Of a DNA stretch of 64,000 nt, positions 34,301 to 48,400 are shown piece by piece. This DNA is from Hetaerina americana. Taxonomy: Eukaryota > Arthropoda > Insecta > Odonata > Calopterygidae. Each line of letters opens with the position of its first letter. Position 1 is the stretch's first letter. The notes below the pieces were generated by a model. It did no database searches. It had not been told where the DNA came from and saw nothing but the letters and a program-made list of their open reading frames with translations. Position numbers and translations under genes: made by a program. The stretch spans positions 51,648,857 to 51,712,856 of the forward strand of contig JAKTNV010000003.1 of NCBI GenBank assembly GCA_022747635.1, in the 5' to 3' direction.

Positions 34301-36720
34301 TCCTCGGAAATCTAGATCCTAGGACAGTAACGAAATTACAAAATGTTTTTTTGCACAAATGAATTTTGAACCCGTCCACATATTTTGTTGAATGTTTGCT
34401 TAGCTTATGTATATAATTAACTTTCAATGCACGGAAGCTAAAAATTAACATTAAAACAGGAATTTGGGTATGAGCGCTTCTCTTTTGCAGTGACTGGAAT
34501 CTGCGGATTGCTATGTTGATATTGGAACAAGGTATCAAATTGATTTTCGATATGCGATTACCACTCGAAACTTTTTTTCGTCTAAGAAACTTGGGATATG
34601 AAGCACCCGCATGGAATTGATTCTTTGTTTTATAATATACTCCTATACATCTCTACTTAGTGATTATGCATAGAGACGTTTAGCATATAAATATAATTAA
34701 CTTCCAAATTTGGATATGGTATGGGTCACGACTGGAGAACGCGAGGACTCAAAATGAGATAAATGCGACTGAGAGATTTATTTTCATTATATCATCAGAA
34801 AATAATGGATAACATTTTATATGCTCCATTGCTAATCGACCATGCAACTTTTGATATTAATTTTTTACATTCTCATTTTGATCAGTCTGTTCTTATGATT
34901 TAGTTTAGGCTACTATTTAGAAATAATCAATAATACATTTATTTTGAAGAAATACAAATTCATGAAATACTGCACGGATTACACTTTCAAACTTTAAAAT
35001 TTTGGTGCAGAAAATTTTAATTTTTTATCTTCGTTCCCTCTTCTATATTTTTCTTTTAATCCGAGTGAAAATTAGCAGGTGTCATTGAAGCATTCCTCGA
35101 GAATAATCTTCATATTCAAAATTCCTCTTTTGGACCCCATTGCCATGGAGATCAAATGCTCTTTGGCTAGTTTCAGTGGAAAAGCTAGTGATAATGCATA
35201 CCAGTTTGCTAGTCTATGTAGTATTATTCCACCTAGCATAATACGGAGATATTTTTAATAGGAGAGAAAGAAAGGCCTCAATGTGATTTGCATTTAATTT
35301 TAGAACTATACCTTTGGAGTGAATTAATCAATTTGGAAAATTTTTGTAGTTTAAGAAATATGGATGGCAAATAAACTTTGATCGATGCTCACATGCACGT
35401 CAATTATTTGTAAACTTGAAACAATTTCATAAATCATAAAATGGCTCTAAATATGTTTCGGAAACCCTATTTACATAATTTCCTTAGTATTCGTACGTGA
35501 ACTGATGAATGTGACAATCTTAAATATTATAGAGTGCAGTCATTTTGAAATATTATCTACGAGAATATCGCCTTCTTCAAGTGTTGTGTGAATAAAGTGC
35601 AATTTTCAGCCTGCATCCCACGAAAATCCATTTTCATTTCCGGAGAAGTGTATCTGAATGGATAAAATGAAGTTCTGCAAAATATTTGTTAAGTAGTTGG
35701 TCGTCTCTCACTGTTTTCCTGGCCCATATTCAAATTTTATGCATTTAGATAATTGAAAACTGCAATCCATTTATCATCTTCAATCGACTTGCAAAGGGAA
35801 AGAGAAACTATATATTATTTCTCCTAGGAAAAGTAGACAAGAGTGAGATTAAGATTTGAAATAATAGGAGAGCAGATCTTGTTCGTATGTGGTAAAAAAA
35901 GAAAGTAGCCCTGGGAACATGATAAAAAACACTAAGCTAGGGAGGTCACTCGAAATACCCGCATAGCATAAAATAAACGCAAAGGCATGTACTGTACAAA
36001 TGCCATTAAACACCTACATATTGGGAAGGACAAAACGCTTTTCTTCAACGCTATATTGCATACTGCATTTTAATCCTGCTTCTTTCACTCCCCCTCTCTC
36101 TCCCAAGCACACATATTTACACATAGAAAACTACCTATTTTAACACGAAAACATAATATTAATATTACCTAATCGCTCTTAAAAGATTAAACATATTTTT
36201 CACTGAAATAATACGGAAGGGGTAAACAATTGGGTTGGTAAAAAAACCCTCACCTGAACAGTAAATACTTCATTACGATGAAGGAAGTGTGACTGAGATC
36301 AGTGAAGTCATACATAGCACATAGCTTTCAGTGAAGACTTAAATTCCCATACACGATATGAGTTGTTACGTACCGCAATGAAGGAGATCAATTTTGGAGT
36401 GAGTAAAGATACCGCTAAGTATTGAATGAGTAAATTTTCCTAGTGCCTTTTATTCGATACCTTTGATTTCCATCAAACATTCGCTTAGCAGTAAGAAAAT
36501 TCGTCCATCCAAAGTAGCTCATTCCCAAAATTGTAAGTTTAATTTGAGTCCACTAGAGTCGGTCATTGTTAACTTAGGCGAGCCTGACATAGCTTTGGCA
36601 CCAGTGACCAATTTATTCATGAAAACAGGACGGTCCGGGCGGAGAACAAAGGAAAGTCGAATTAAGAAACAAAGCGAGAGTGGTTCTGGGGCTGAAAGTG
36701 ATTATTAGTCCGGCCGGCGC
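31351..36720. other. Mostly AT-rich DNA, no recognised gene
   Basis: The island tapers off to about 31530. Beyond it no recognised coding, repeat or RNA feature is seen. The frames at 32649-32888, 34203-34538 and 36463-36708 are open without motifs. The last is basic and Ser-rich at its end but unidentified. Confidence 0.3.
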
Positions 36721-38199
36721 CATTCAACCAGACAATGAGACCGGAAGAAGAGGTGAATGGTGCAAAAAGGGGAGAGGAAGCAAGGAGGTGTACGGAAGAA
36801 AGGAGAAAACTGGGTAGCAGTGGCGGCGAATGGAAGGAGGGGCGAGAGATGACGGGGCATAACGAGGGTGTACTCCCAACTGTTTATTCAGGAGTTGGAA
36901 ATGGAGACTGGGAGAGCAGGAAGAGTGAAAACATTGGTGAGTGGTGACCTCTGCAACCACCTGAGGTCATTGCCGTCCTTTGAGCGAGACGAGTAATTGG
37001 GGGTCGTGATAAAAGGCTCAGCTGTGGCTGGGGTCGGCGATGGGTGCACTCGAGTTCAGCGGCAGTTAGGAGCCACTGTGTTGAACATTCTCTCCTACTT
37101 ACTACTTGCGCTGTTTTACTAATGTGCATTGGTTGCAAGAATGTAACCTCGACGGTCGGTCAGCATGTGAGACCACTACACCTCTCTGGATCCATTCAAT
37201 GGAAGGGAGCGGGGGGAGGAGTGTAGTGTAACATTTCAATCTGCACTTAATGTAGTGTAACATTTAAATTTATAATGCCGAGCGCACACTTCAACAAAAT
37301 AGTCCGCTGCGATTTGCTACAAGATTATATATCATTCGGTAGTCTTTCAAGAAAAAATGAGACTACCCAGTTGGACAAGAGATGATGTAACTGGGCTGGG
37401 GTATCCTTTATTATCAACCGAAGACTAAGAAATACTTATAAAGCCATAGTCCCGCCTCTGTCGATTTTTGCCGGGCCATTCAAAGGAACAGGGTGATTTT
37501 TGTTCGGACTTTTCCTTCTTCGAATCTCACCAGAAAGTCTTAAAAAGAAGTTGACTCGGTGTGCAGGTATACGACCATACGCACATACCATGGCAATACA
37601 TGTGGTCTCTGCTTTCTCGGAAGACCTCGGAAAAAATCATTCTTGACTGAAACTTTCTGTCGAAGCAGCGAGTGCTCGGTCTAAATATCGACAAATTCCA
37701 AATATGTAACCTGAATGTCATTTTGCGAACAACCAAGTATCAATATTAAAACAAACGTAACACCATAATCCTGCCGACTCCCAGTCGCACTGGACTCCGT
37801 GTAGCCCTGGATTTTCCACTGAATGTGAGGTACAATAATGGGGTAGGGAAAGAAAGAGTTGAGGTGATCTACGTGATCGTCTTTTGAAATCTCTTGCTTT
37901 CATTTTTAGCAGAACAAGCTTATGCCATTCTCTTTCAAAAGAGTATAATGCCATCACATCGAATGTTAAAATAAGGAAATTTTCGGATGGACACCGTATG
38001 GGCACCGTGGACGTATGTATGCAGGATAGGGAAGAAATGGAGTATCGCACCCGAACGAACACTATTCAGGAGCACGACTCTTTACACTTGAACGATCAGT
38101 GATTGGGGAGACTACCAAACGAGAAACATTTCCGAGCCCATTGCAGGCATACAAGCAGACCGAGTGAATGCGTGGGTGTAGAAGGCACGGGGTTGAAGC
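36721..38199. other. Purine-rich tract and mixed unrecognised DNA
   Basis: The plus strand is purine-rich at about 36733-36860. A 15-bp direct repeat TGTAGTGTAACATTT occurs at 37222-37236 and 37251-37265, 29 bp apart. The minus-strand frame 37718-38062 is open (114 codons) without a recognised motif. Confidence 0.3.
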
Positions 38200-38960
38200 A
38201 CGCGATTACGACTGTCGCATGATCCTCCACGAGGCTCGCCACCTCCCTGGGGCGGCGTGCCGAGGGAAGGGGAGCAAGAGAGGACGAGAGATTCAGAGGC
38301 GCGCTCCCGCTCCATAAATTTCCTCTCGCCACTACTGCCTTCCTTCCTCTCTCCTTCCATTTCGCCACCCCTTCCGTTCCCCTCCATCCTCCCTCTCCTC
38401 CCGCCACCTCTCCACCCATTCCGGGCGTCCTTCCACCCTCTGGCACGGCCTTGACACTGAACCGGGCGCCAAAGGGGTTTGGGGGTTCGGAAGGCGGACT
38501 GTGTACGGCAGCCACGAGATGCGACCATGAGGGAGGAAGAGGAAAGGAAGGGAGGAAAGGAAATCTCACACCCTTATTCCTGCCGTGGGAGAGAGGGTTT
38601 TCCCCTCTGCGCCGTCCCCACCAACTTCCCCTCTCCCCCCCGCGTTCCTCAGGGTTCCCCCGTCCCTCGTTCCGAGTGCAGTGTTCCACCGACCCCGTTT
38701 CTCGCGACCCACTCGCTCGCTACCCTCCTCCTCCTCTCTTCCTCCGTTCACCCGTTCTTTTACCAGCTCTCCCTACTCGTTCTTTCAGTCCCCACTTCTT
38801 CCCACCCCCCATTCGCCTCGCCATCTTTTTTCTCGCGCTGGGATTCGTCGCTGGTGGCGTATGGAAAGGGAGTGGGATGCGGGGATAGGCCGTTCGGAGG
38901 ACCGACAAGGGGATGGGGCGGAAAAGAGATGAGGTGGGGGGTGGGTGAGCCGTGATTCCA
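38200..38960. other. GC-elevated, pyrimidine-rich block
   Basis: Strong CT-rich runs on the plus strand (38330-38420 and 38600-38830) keep several overlapping frames open on both strands, the longest being minus 38096-38689. The translations are low-complexity Ser, Pro, Gly and Arg without domains. It could be a promoter-proximal region, but there is no direct sign. Confidence 0.3.
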
Positions 38961-41900
38961 AAAGCTGTGGGCGTGGGAGGGGGTGAAGGATGAGAGGGGT
39001 TGGAATGAAATAAAAAAGGGGAATCATTAATGCGCGTCCGGCAGTTCCCGTAGCTTCCGCAGTTTGGGTTTAAAATTTTATTATATGTCCCTTGTTATTA
39101 GCGTACATTCCATTTTCCCTAGCTACAACGCACGTACCACATGTGGGCGCTCGAGTGGTTTGAATGTGCGTTGAGCGATCCGCTTTTAGAAATTGGTTCC
39201 CCTCTCTCCGCAGCCCTCGGTTTGCTATATTTCCGATTCTCATTCGTCCATGAGAGCATCATCATTATTTTCTCCGTAAATATGCCGTTCAATTTTGATC
39301 CAAGGGAGTAGAGATTTTAGAACGCATGCCTTGATGGGGTTTTGAATTGATTTTTCCATCTTACCTACAAGAAAGAGGGAGTGTTGGGATTGCTCTCAAG
39401 TTTTGTAATTAAGAGGAATTAAAGGAACAGTTTCTGAAACATAGAAGAACAATTTCGAGTACATGTACTGTAAACTGAAAGTGACGCAGAGAGAAAAATC
39501 CTTCTTCCACAGCATTTATTTATGAATCTAAACTTACTACTTTTTGGTTGCAATCTTCACTGGTGGTAGAAGAAGTTCATAAATTGCGCGCATTACTTGG
39601 ATGGTAAACAGTTATACATTTTCTCCAAAAATGGTTCATAAATGGAATAAGGAAATGTCTGTAGAAAGAATCTTTATGGTGCTTTCTTTAGGCATGACGA
39701 GAGTGGGAGCAGGGCAATTATAAGAGGCAGTTTTGATTTGTTTTACAAGAAACAGCTGTATATCGGATTCGAAGACTTTTACTAGAAACAGGCGTTCAAG
39801 GAAAAAAATGGAATTATTTTAATAGTAGATCCGATTAGCCAAAAGGGTAAAACTGTCTAATAAGAAAATCACTCGTTTGGATTCCGCCGCCGGCATGGAT
39901 GCCTTGTCACCGTAGCATAAATTTTTCTGAATGGCTAATTTTTAGAAACGAACTCAGATCTCGGAGATCTGGAGCTCTTAGCTTCGGAAGCCCCATTCAC
40001 GACTCATACTATAATTTTTCAATTCACTCAATGTAAATAAACGAGTAAAGTGAATACCACGAATGAAATACCGGCAACCTTATAATTAGAGATAACCACG
40101 ACTTTGAGCATATTTTATGAGTGGCTTTACGTTGGCGGCGGTTCCCTCGGCACTGCTGAAAAGCTGCGGTGGAGGCTGTGGAGTGAAGTGGAGAGGAAGC
40201 GTAGGAGTCGTGGGTCGCAGTAGATAGAGAGTCTCACACGATTCCCTTTCCTGGGTGAGTGGGAAAAGGATTATGCAATAAAATGTTTCCGTTACGTAAA
40301 AAGAGCAAACAAGCTAGGAAAACTGTGAGAAGATCAAATTTGTTAACTGCGAGGATATGGTGAAAACACACCCGTGATGTTCGAGTTCATATTAGAGGGT
40401 TGCAGTAGAAGTGCTCGCCTAACTTCACCTCTTCAAGCCAGTGTGGCTGGTTCCAGCAAAAACTAGTCCTCTCCCAAAAACCCTTCTATCATATTCATGC
40501 GTTCATTATGACTAAGAGAGACGTGCGTGTTTCCATTTGGGATATTCATAATTTATTATTTTAAAATGTCTTCATTTATTCAGGCTTGAGGTGAGTGGCG
40601 AAGGAATTAATAATTATTGGTAATCATATTTTCAATTTCGATAAAAAACATTTCCAGGTTTCGATTCTAGCGTCGCCATAGGCACATTGAAAATACACCT
40701 TATATGTCAGAAGTGTGCCATTGGCAGACTTCGTTCTTTACACTTTTTTGCCGTAAGTCTCTACTTGCGAGGTGAATGGTAATTGTACTGCGTAAAACAT
40801 ACGTTTCTGAACTGCAATCGAATTCATGGAAAATATTCAATTGTCTTACACAGTTTAAATGAAATGGCACTTCGAAAAATTACTATTATTTATTGCTCTA
40901 TGTCAGATTTTAAAAGCCCGAAATTCAAACGGCATGCTTTATTTACGCAAAACCAAGTATATATCTTCAACTTCCAGCCGAACTCGGGCAAACCTTCGCA
41001 CCTCGATACTCTTACCGTAAAAATTAAAGATGATATTTTCACGACTGAACACTCTAAAATTAACTTCCTAGCATTTCCATGGAAATTCTACGATTAAACC
41101 CCCATGAATCTGCTCTTATTTAATTATTACTTTTGCTTATACAATGCTTAATTTTGTACTTATATATTTTCTTAATGAACAGGCTTGAAGTTCTGGTCTT
41201 TTATCTATAGTCTTCCGCTCTTCTTCGAAAAGCTACCTATAATATGTAAACATACTTTATCTGAATCTGTTACGAAACTGCGTAGAATACTTGCTTAGAA
41301 GATTAAACTTTCTAAGCTAACCGCCATTGCCTTGTTTACAATATCAACTATGTGGCTATTGGACGAGCATAACAATGTAAATTATCAAAATGACAGTAGC
41401 CTTTCTTTAAAATTATCGACGAAGTGACCATGTGAGTAGACCGCTATGGCGGTGCAAAGTACGAATATAGCTAATGCATCATTTTGAATACATGCGGAGC
41501 GTAACGAAATCACATTGCATTAAGATAAGTTTGAATTGCGTTTTCTGCTTCAGTTACGAGCTTATTGTTAAGTTATTATACTCACTTTCTGAAATTTAGT
41601 CGTATTAATTCATTCAATAACTATATACATTGCAGTTGAAAGTGTTTCTCGTGCAAAGATGAATTCGGAATATCATGGCAAAAATCTTTTGCTACATCAA
41701 ATAGTTTCTATTGCCGAGTATTTAGTAGATTAACCGAAACTTTGAAAGCATTTTCTACGGCGACATCATAGAAATATGAAAAATCCACAAATGAACAGTT
41801 TCTAACGTTTGGTTGCCAGAATTAGTTCATTATCTGTCCTAGTACCAAAAAACCACACAGTCTTAAATAATACATTTTGTAAAAGATTTCCAGGCCGTTT

Positions 41901-42722
41901 CCATGGTAATAGTAAAAATATAAGACCACAAGCATTTTTAATCCACTTTTGATGTGATTATTATTAAATAGAGTGGTGCAAACGTTTCATCACATTCATG
42001 TAGGTTTGTTCCAGGCTATCTTGTTGACTCTAACAAAAGTGAAACTGTACATCGTAGCTCGTATATGCATCAATAAAAGGTAATTTCGTTCGAGGATGAC
42101 GTCAGAAATCAAAAGATTAAAGTCGTTTTTCAGTCTTTGGGTCATGTCACTTTTCAAGGTTGAGTAGATAAATGGATCGCTTAAATTATAAAACGCTCCG
42201 CCCTAGACGCTGCTCATCTGTTCGTCGAGGAGAGTGATATCGACGGAATTACGCCTGACGACTGGATAAATGGATATAGAGGAACGTAGCCGCCGCGACC
42301 TCCTCCTCCTACCGCTCTCTCTCCATTTTCAACCACTCGTCGTTCCTACTCTTCCCATCTCCGTTCACTCAGCCCGTTTCTCTTCCTGTTTTCTACTCCC
42401 CCTAGTACTTATTCCTCCTCTGCCCATGCTTTTTTCCCCTCCGATCTCGAACTGCACGATTTAATTTCCATGGAGCCATTATCCCGCGTTTGGCGTCCAT
42501 TTAGCCTCCCCATTATTTAGCTCAAGCACCTCCTCTTTCTCTCACCTTGCTCTTACCCATGCCCAAGCTCCTCCCCGCTTCCCTTCCGCCACTTCTCAAT
42601 TTACCTACACTTCTCAGACTGCACGCTGGTTTTCTTGCTCCCTTCGCTCAATGCCTCGCGACGAAACGACTCTATACTTCGTGTGCTGGATCCTGATTGC
42701 CATATCGATTTTTTTCCAGCAA

Positions 42723-42724
<2 letters not shown>
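38961..42724. other. AT-rich DNA, no recognised gene
   Basis: Nothing supported. The frame 40783-41097 (104 codons) is open without a known motif. A CT-rich stretch lies at about 42295-42440. Confidence 0.3.

Positions 42725-42776
<52 letters not shown>
42725..42776. repeat. (TA)n microsatellite
   Basis: 26 uninterrupted AT units. Unlike the tracts near 15 kb and 28 kb, no hammerhead repeat or SINE adjoins it. Confidence 0.95.
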
Positions 42777-42778
<2 letters not shown>

Positions 42779-45131
42779 TACAAAATTTCCCTCTCTTTAC
42801 TTATGCATCACCGCCTGAAAAAGATAATCCATTGAGCAATTCCCACGAACTATTGAATATTTTATCCCATGCCATTTGGACTAATATGAGTCATCTTTCG
42901 CCAATTTGTTTTCGCTCTCGGGCTTATGATGATGTCTACCGGTTCATATTAATTAAAGCCCCCTCAATTTCACAGACACGTTTCAAATATCATTTGGCGT
43001 GGATTTTATTTTCACCAATAATTACGAAAGAAAAAATGTGCGCACAGTTAAGGCACATTCGGTGTGACTTTATTTTTCATTCAATACAATGCATACGTCT
43101 TATCAAATTTAAAGTTTTGCTCTTGCATAAAATCACAAAAGAGAATAATTTAAACTATTGGGAACAAGCGCCGTAGAACTTGTAAATTATGGAAAAATCA
43201 GGAGGATAACGATGATTCCTTTGAATAAATCAACTTAAAACGCTGAGAGCTTGTGTAACCAAGAAATCAGCTGGCAACGTAGCAGCTCACTGGTGTTAAA
43301 TTTAGGATTTCATTCATCTGAAGCTTTTCACCGTGAAGGGTGACAGTGATGACGTAATCAGCAATATGTCTCATTCTTGCGTCTCTGAAATTTCGGCCCA
43401 AAGATTGGATATTTCTTAAATTTGGCTCAAATATCCAGAGAGGCATCTACATTCCCATTTCTCATTCTTTGGAAGACGCTGCATGGTCTCGGGAGGCGGT
43501 GAGTGGGGGTGGGGGGCAGTGGATGGGAGACTACGACGACTGGGGATTAAAACAAGAACCCATTCAGCTCCCCCGGGAATGGGAGGGAGTGGGAGGCCTC
43601 CTTTGAGTTCAGGAGACTGTTTCCCTTGCCTTGGGTTCGCCGTCCCACAAGGAGGGAGAAAAAGAGGGTGCGAAAATCCTCCTATTTTCCCGCTCGCCCT
43701 CCGCCACCTCTTTGGGCCACTCCCATATCCTCTCATGCGCACCCACCATTCACTTCCCTGCACCCTTTTCGCCACTTTCACTTTTCCCTTTCTCATTCGT
43801 CTCCATTAATCTCTCATTCCTCTTCCTTCTACCAGCCGCATCGTCGGGTCCGACCCGAGTGCCATTCTCGCGCCCACTTTGGCTTCAAAAGACTGGAAAG
43901 CTTTTAAAACCTCCTTTTATCTCACTTTCCGCTCATTCCCCGAGCCTCATTAACCAGGAATATGGTGGAGTTGTCGGATGGCGAGGGGCAGTTTTCTCGG
44001 CAAAACATTTCCGTGAAGGGACTCTTGAGGAGGGGATCCGGGGGGCCGATTGATGGGGGCCGATTGCCGTCTTCCCGGTGTTCTATATTGATACACAGAG
44101 TAGATGATAAAATGGGTCCGGGAAAGGATTTTTTTTGAAAATATCCTATTAATTTTTAGCACGCGTTCACTTGATTTTTTTATGGCTCCTCATAAGTCAT
44201 AGCTACACTTACCATCGCCAGGTAAGGTTTTTAGACTAAAAATGAGATTCTTAGATTTAAAATGGGGCACTTTGCGGAATATTAGTTTTTAGAATAATAA
44301 CATCTTTTAAGAAACCATATATGACATAATGATATAAAAGAAAACAGGACAGTATTTATTATGAAATAAGCGTCAGATCATACTAATGATATAAAAAAAC
44401 AAGATGAAAAAGTACTAAAGTTAAAAAAGTCCATCACGGCATAACGGCTCCTTCAGCGTGCATTTACAAGCTACATTTGGAATGGAAGGTCAAACCCGTC
44501 TTTCAGATAATTTGCATCTTTTTGGTCGAAAAGCATTGCATAAATTACTCCTTAATTCACTGATGCTGGTATGTTTAATTCTGCATGAAATATGACAAAA
44601 ATGCACAAATTTTCAATGATGGCAAAAGGTAACTCTTACCAAATTTGAAAACATAATTTTCAGACGTTTGGGAAGTACTGTTGATGTAACTTTTTGTTGG
44701 AGATTTTTCAGCGCATATTATTGCTAAATAAAATATTTACAAAGTCACGAAAACCTGACATTTCGCCAATCAGTTGATGATAACGGTTTACTCAAATAGA
44801 ATGTGTCTACGCACAAAATACATATAAAAAAGATCAAAATCCATGAAATTCGACAATTCCGAACACAAATTCGAAGGAGCAATTGACAAACTCAAGGGGC
44901 CATGCAGTATTAATGAGAAATTTGCTGTCCAAACCTGGACACATCTTGGCAAAAATCCAAAACAATCAATCAGACCAACTAAATGAAGACAAAATACAAG
45001 GTATAAGGTAAGAAGGCGTCCTTTTGAGTTTACCTATATTTTGTAGAAATAAGTGCGCATACGGATATTAAGGTGAATTTTGTTGGAAATATAATCTTAT
45101 CATGCAGAAGTTTTAAAGGATAAAACTCAAT
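42777..45131. other. No recognised gene; GC-elevated part at 43480-44060
   Basis: The long plus frame 42697-43176 starts inside the TA repeat and shows no domain. The GC-elevated block at 43480-44060 holds overlapping low-complexity frames on both strands. The rest is AT-rich. Confidence 0.3.
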
Positions 45132-45190
45132 CGCCTTGACCGGGATTTGAACCCGGATCTCTCGATCTCTGGCCGAGGGCTTCCAAGTGC
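45132..45190 (-). repeat. SINE-B copy ii, inverted head
   Basis: The plus strand reads CGCCTTGACCGGGATTTGAA then CCCGGATCTCTCGAT, the reverse complement of the SINE-B B-box end (GGTTCAAATCCCGGTCAAGG). It faces SINE-B copy i at 45277, giving a head-to-head pair about 86 bp apart. Confidence 0.7.
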
Positions 45191-45257
45191 TACGGCCGAG
45201 TGCTTCGAAGTGCTTCGGCCGAGTGCTTCGAAGTGTCCAACCGAGTGCTTCGAAAAA
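45171..45257 (+). repeat. 23-bp tandem repeat between two SINE-B heads
   Basis: Units start at 45189 (GCTACGGCCGAGTGCTTCGA...), 45212 and 45235 (decayed), with a partial unit before 45189. The unit resembles the inverse of the AAGCACTCGGCCGGAC segment of the SINE-B head. It probably arose by slippage or expansion within a SINE copy. Confidence 0.8.
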
Positions 45258-45276
45258 TTTTGTAGTGCATGAGAAC

Positions 45277-45450
45277 GCCTCGGTAGCTTAACTGGCCACC
45301 ATGAAGCACTCGGCCGGACGTCGAGGGATCCGGATTTGAATCCCGGTCAAGGCAAATGATTTTTACACTTTGAAATTTCTGCATTTTAATTCATATTAGC
45401 GGATGACTCCGTTAAAAGTTACTGTCACGGCATCTCTCGCAATTCTTTGA
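45277..45450 (+). repeat. SINE-B copy i, tRNA-derived SINE
   Basis: The head, 45277-45354, is tRNA-like: GCCTCGGTAGCTTAACTGG holds the A box, and GGATTTGAATCC at 45332-45343 is the B box. GCCT at the start can pair with AGGC at the end, like an acceptor stem. The body then reads AAATGATTTTTACACTTTGA and ATTAGCGGATGACTCCGTTA and is shared with copies near 52.5 kb. Transcription by polymerase III is inferred from the boxes. The tail end is approximate. Confidence 0.8.
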
Positions 45451-48400
45451 ATAATCTTATCGCTCAAAATGATACACACCTATAGATACACACATTGAAG
45501 GCCATATCGGTCGCTAGTTAAGTCTAAGTAAAATAGTTCAGAGCGGTTCATTTATCTAGTAACTATACATGTTATGCATTTTCAACCTCATTGTAGTGCA
45601 TGTTTCACTACGACAAAACTAATAGACCTTGCACAGAAATAGATTAATTTATATTATTATTATGTTTTCTAAAAAGGAAGGGGAGACGATTGTAGCGCTT
45701 GGTCTTGTGCTTTATGCTTACGAATTAAACGAGAAAAAATTCGAGGTAAAAATCCATCCTTTTCATGAGCGTAGCAACAAGGGATTATTAAAATTTGATC
45801 AGGGTAGATACTCTCTGCAGTTTATTTTTCGATTTTAGAAGTGAATTAAAGCAATCTTTAGCTTTATAAAGGTCTCAGGCTACCGCCCTCTCTTTTTAAC
45901 AAGAAGCGATCTCGTTCTACCTTCTGCAATATTCATGTAGCGCTTACTTTATTCCCTAAAATGGTTCAGAATTCTGGTGGATCCTTGTTCTTCAACTTCT
46001 AATTTCTCTGTTCACACTTCACCATATGTTTGCATTCCTTACCCAAGCTTTAGTTCTATTATCAATGATACTTCTTCTCTTCATTTTCCAATAAATTTAG
46101 GCATTTTAGTTTTATTATGCAATCGAGTTAATAACTGGAACGGCTTCATTCAAAATTTATAGATGGGAGCAATGTGAGCTAATTTTCAATGTGAGGGAGC
46201 TGAACGTTCTGCCATTGATTTAATGAAAACGTTGTCAGAATGATGAAATGCTCCTGAATTATTAGTGAGTTTGGGTTCCTCTCAGGAAGGAGCCCGGGAA
46301 AGCACTTTACAACACTTTGTCCCATGGTCTATTCTAGTATTACTACAATAATAAACCTAATACTATGCCGGATTCTAAATTATTTCTAATTAAAGTAATT
46401 CATAAATTGCCAGGCTAATGATTACTCAAATTTTGTGCAAAAATACCCTTTATCAAATTGGCATGATTACTTGGTGGTCCTATATCCACCTCTAGGAACA
46501 GAAAACTAATGTATTCACCTGTTAAACATACAGGTGGAATAGATCAGGAATAAAATGATATGGTTTATTGAGGCATTGCATTAATGAAATGATGGGTTGA
46601 AAAACCAATTAAACATTCATAGCGGCGCTTTTCATAAATATTAAGTCGCGGTATTCTGTTATTTTCTCTTCAAAAAATTTTATAATGACGAAGAAAGTTT
46701 CCAAATTCGATTACCGTTGACGCGTTTCACACTCGCGCGCAGGCAGAAGTCTCGCAATTACCATCGTAGATGTGGCATCGATTTTCCACTTTCTTTAAAT
46801 CCTTGCCTTCAGTTGGATGCGTATTTATGACAAAAACTTTTGAATGATCTCGTTTGGCATCTGGAAAACTTTTTCATTTCTCGGTGAGCTCAAGCCATAA
46901 ATAAGCAAAGCGTCTTTCCTCTGCGCTTGAAGCCGAGTGTGTTCTTTAGAACTTCTCCTCCCAATGCCACTTCCAAACCATCTCCATACTTCCTGTCAGA
47001 TTTTTTATGTCCGGCTCCTCCCATCCCTCTTACCGAAAAGCATAATACAAGCAGTTTCCTACATCCCTCTCTCACTATCTCATCAGCATCCTGCTTTAAT
47101 ATATCCCCTTCCCACTGCACGCAGAGAAGGAGAGAGAAAGGGGGCAGGGACACAAATCCCATACTCTACACTCCACCATCCCCGTTTTCGTCCGCTTAAT
47201 TTTTTGCACCCTTTCTTCACTTGGAAAGAGAACAGAAAGTTCTCCTTCTCACCCCCGGCACATCCTCCACCTCCCTCCGCTGTGGTGCGGAATCCCAAAC
47301 CTACTTGACGTTCAGTTCTCCCCATTCACCCCGACAATGAACCTATTGTCGTCATCCATTCTCTCCTTACCTTGCACACTATTCCCTGCTATCCTTCTTC
47401 CTCACCACTAAATGATCCTCCCACAAACTATGCCATTAAAAAAATTATTATCTTTGCCATGCTTCGGGAAATCAGGACGCGCTTACGCCGCAGTCTTAAG
47501 GAAATGGGGATTTGAGGAAATAGTTTCTTTTTTTATTCCCAAGGAAGAAACTTGCGGAAGGTTAACCAGCCCCTTTAGTCTCTCGAAGATTCCCCGTTTC
47601 CCTCTTTAACCCCAGGGTTCCTGCCCCATCTCGAGGGTGAACGGTAAGTGAAGGGCGGGCGAGAGAAGTGGTGGAGAGAAGTTGGGCAATCGAAGACGAG
47701 GAAGCGGATCTATCCCCTGCAGTCTCTTTCATTTCCCCGTTGCTCCACCTTCACGCAACGGCCCCATCCAGTTAATGAAGAATCTTCCCTTCCGTTACAG
47801 GGAACACCCTAACACTCTCACTTTCCGTTTCCAGTCCTCGTTGATATCCATTTTAGAGATCCTAAGTTTTCCTTTTAGTAATGTGAGCTGTGAACATAAT
47901 TTTGCATTCGTTCTTGGATCGTTTTCTCATGTTCAATTTGAGGACTAGAAATACTAAAGAAAATATACTTGCTGAAATAAAATTTTTGAATAGATTATCT
48001 ATAACTGCAACAGGAATAAAAAGAGGGTTTTCCGCGCAATATACTAGCCCATGCCAGAACTTCATCAGTTATACTTTTTTTGCGACCGAGTTCGTTATAG
48101 AGTATCATCTTCCATCCATTCCTTGTCGAAATCACTTGTTTCGGTCGACCGCTTTACCGAAAGTGGTTGAAGAAGTATTTTCTGCGGAGCGGCAGCGGTT
48201 TCTTATTTTCATGTTATGCAGAAGCTACGCCAATTCAAGCCTTATATTATTGCACAAATCAATAAAGTCCGTTTGGTCTCTTTTCAGTTGTTACCAATGT
48301 CATTTAAGTCAACGTTGTGATATATTATTTTACAAAAATGCGCTTTTTTTCACTGTTGAAAGACGTATTCCCTTTTATGAATGTTGATAGAAGAACATGC

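Noticed and set aside
38096..38689. 197-codon minus-strand open frame
   Set aside because: It lies in a GC- and CT-rich block where frames stay open on several strands; the translation is low-complexity Pro, Ser, Gly and Arg.
45277..45354. Apparent tRNA gene with A and B boxes
   Set aside because: The same head is followed by a shared SINE body here and near 52.7 kb, and acceptor pairing is imperfect, so it is a SINE head. The same reasoning applies to the heads at 15988, 27680 and 58179.
47890..48387. 165-codon plus-strand open frame
   Set aside because: No recognisable domain and no start or splice support; its length is compatible with chance in a 64-kb eukaryotic window.
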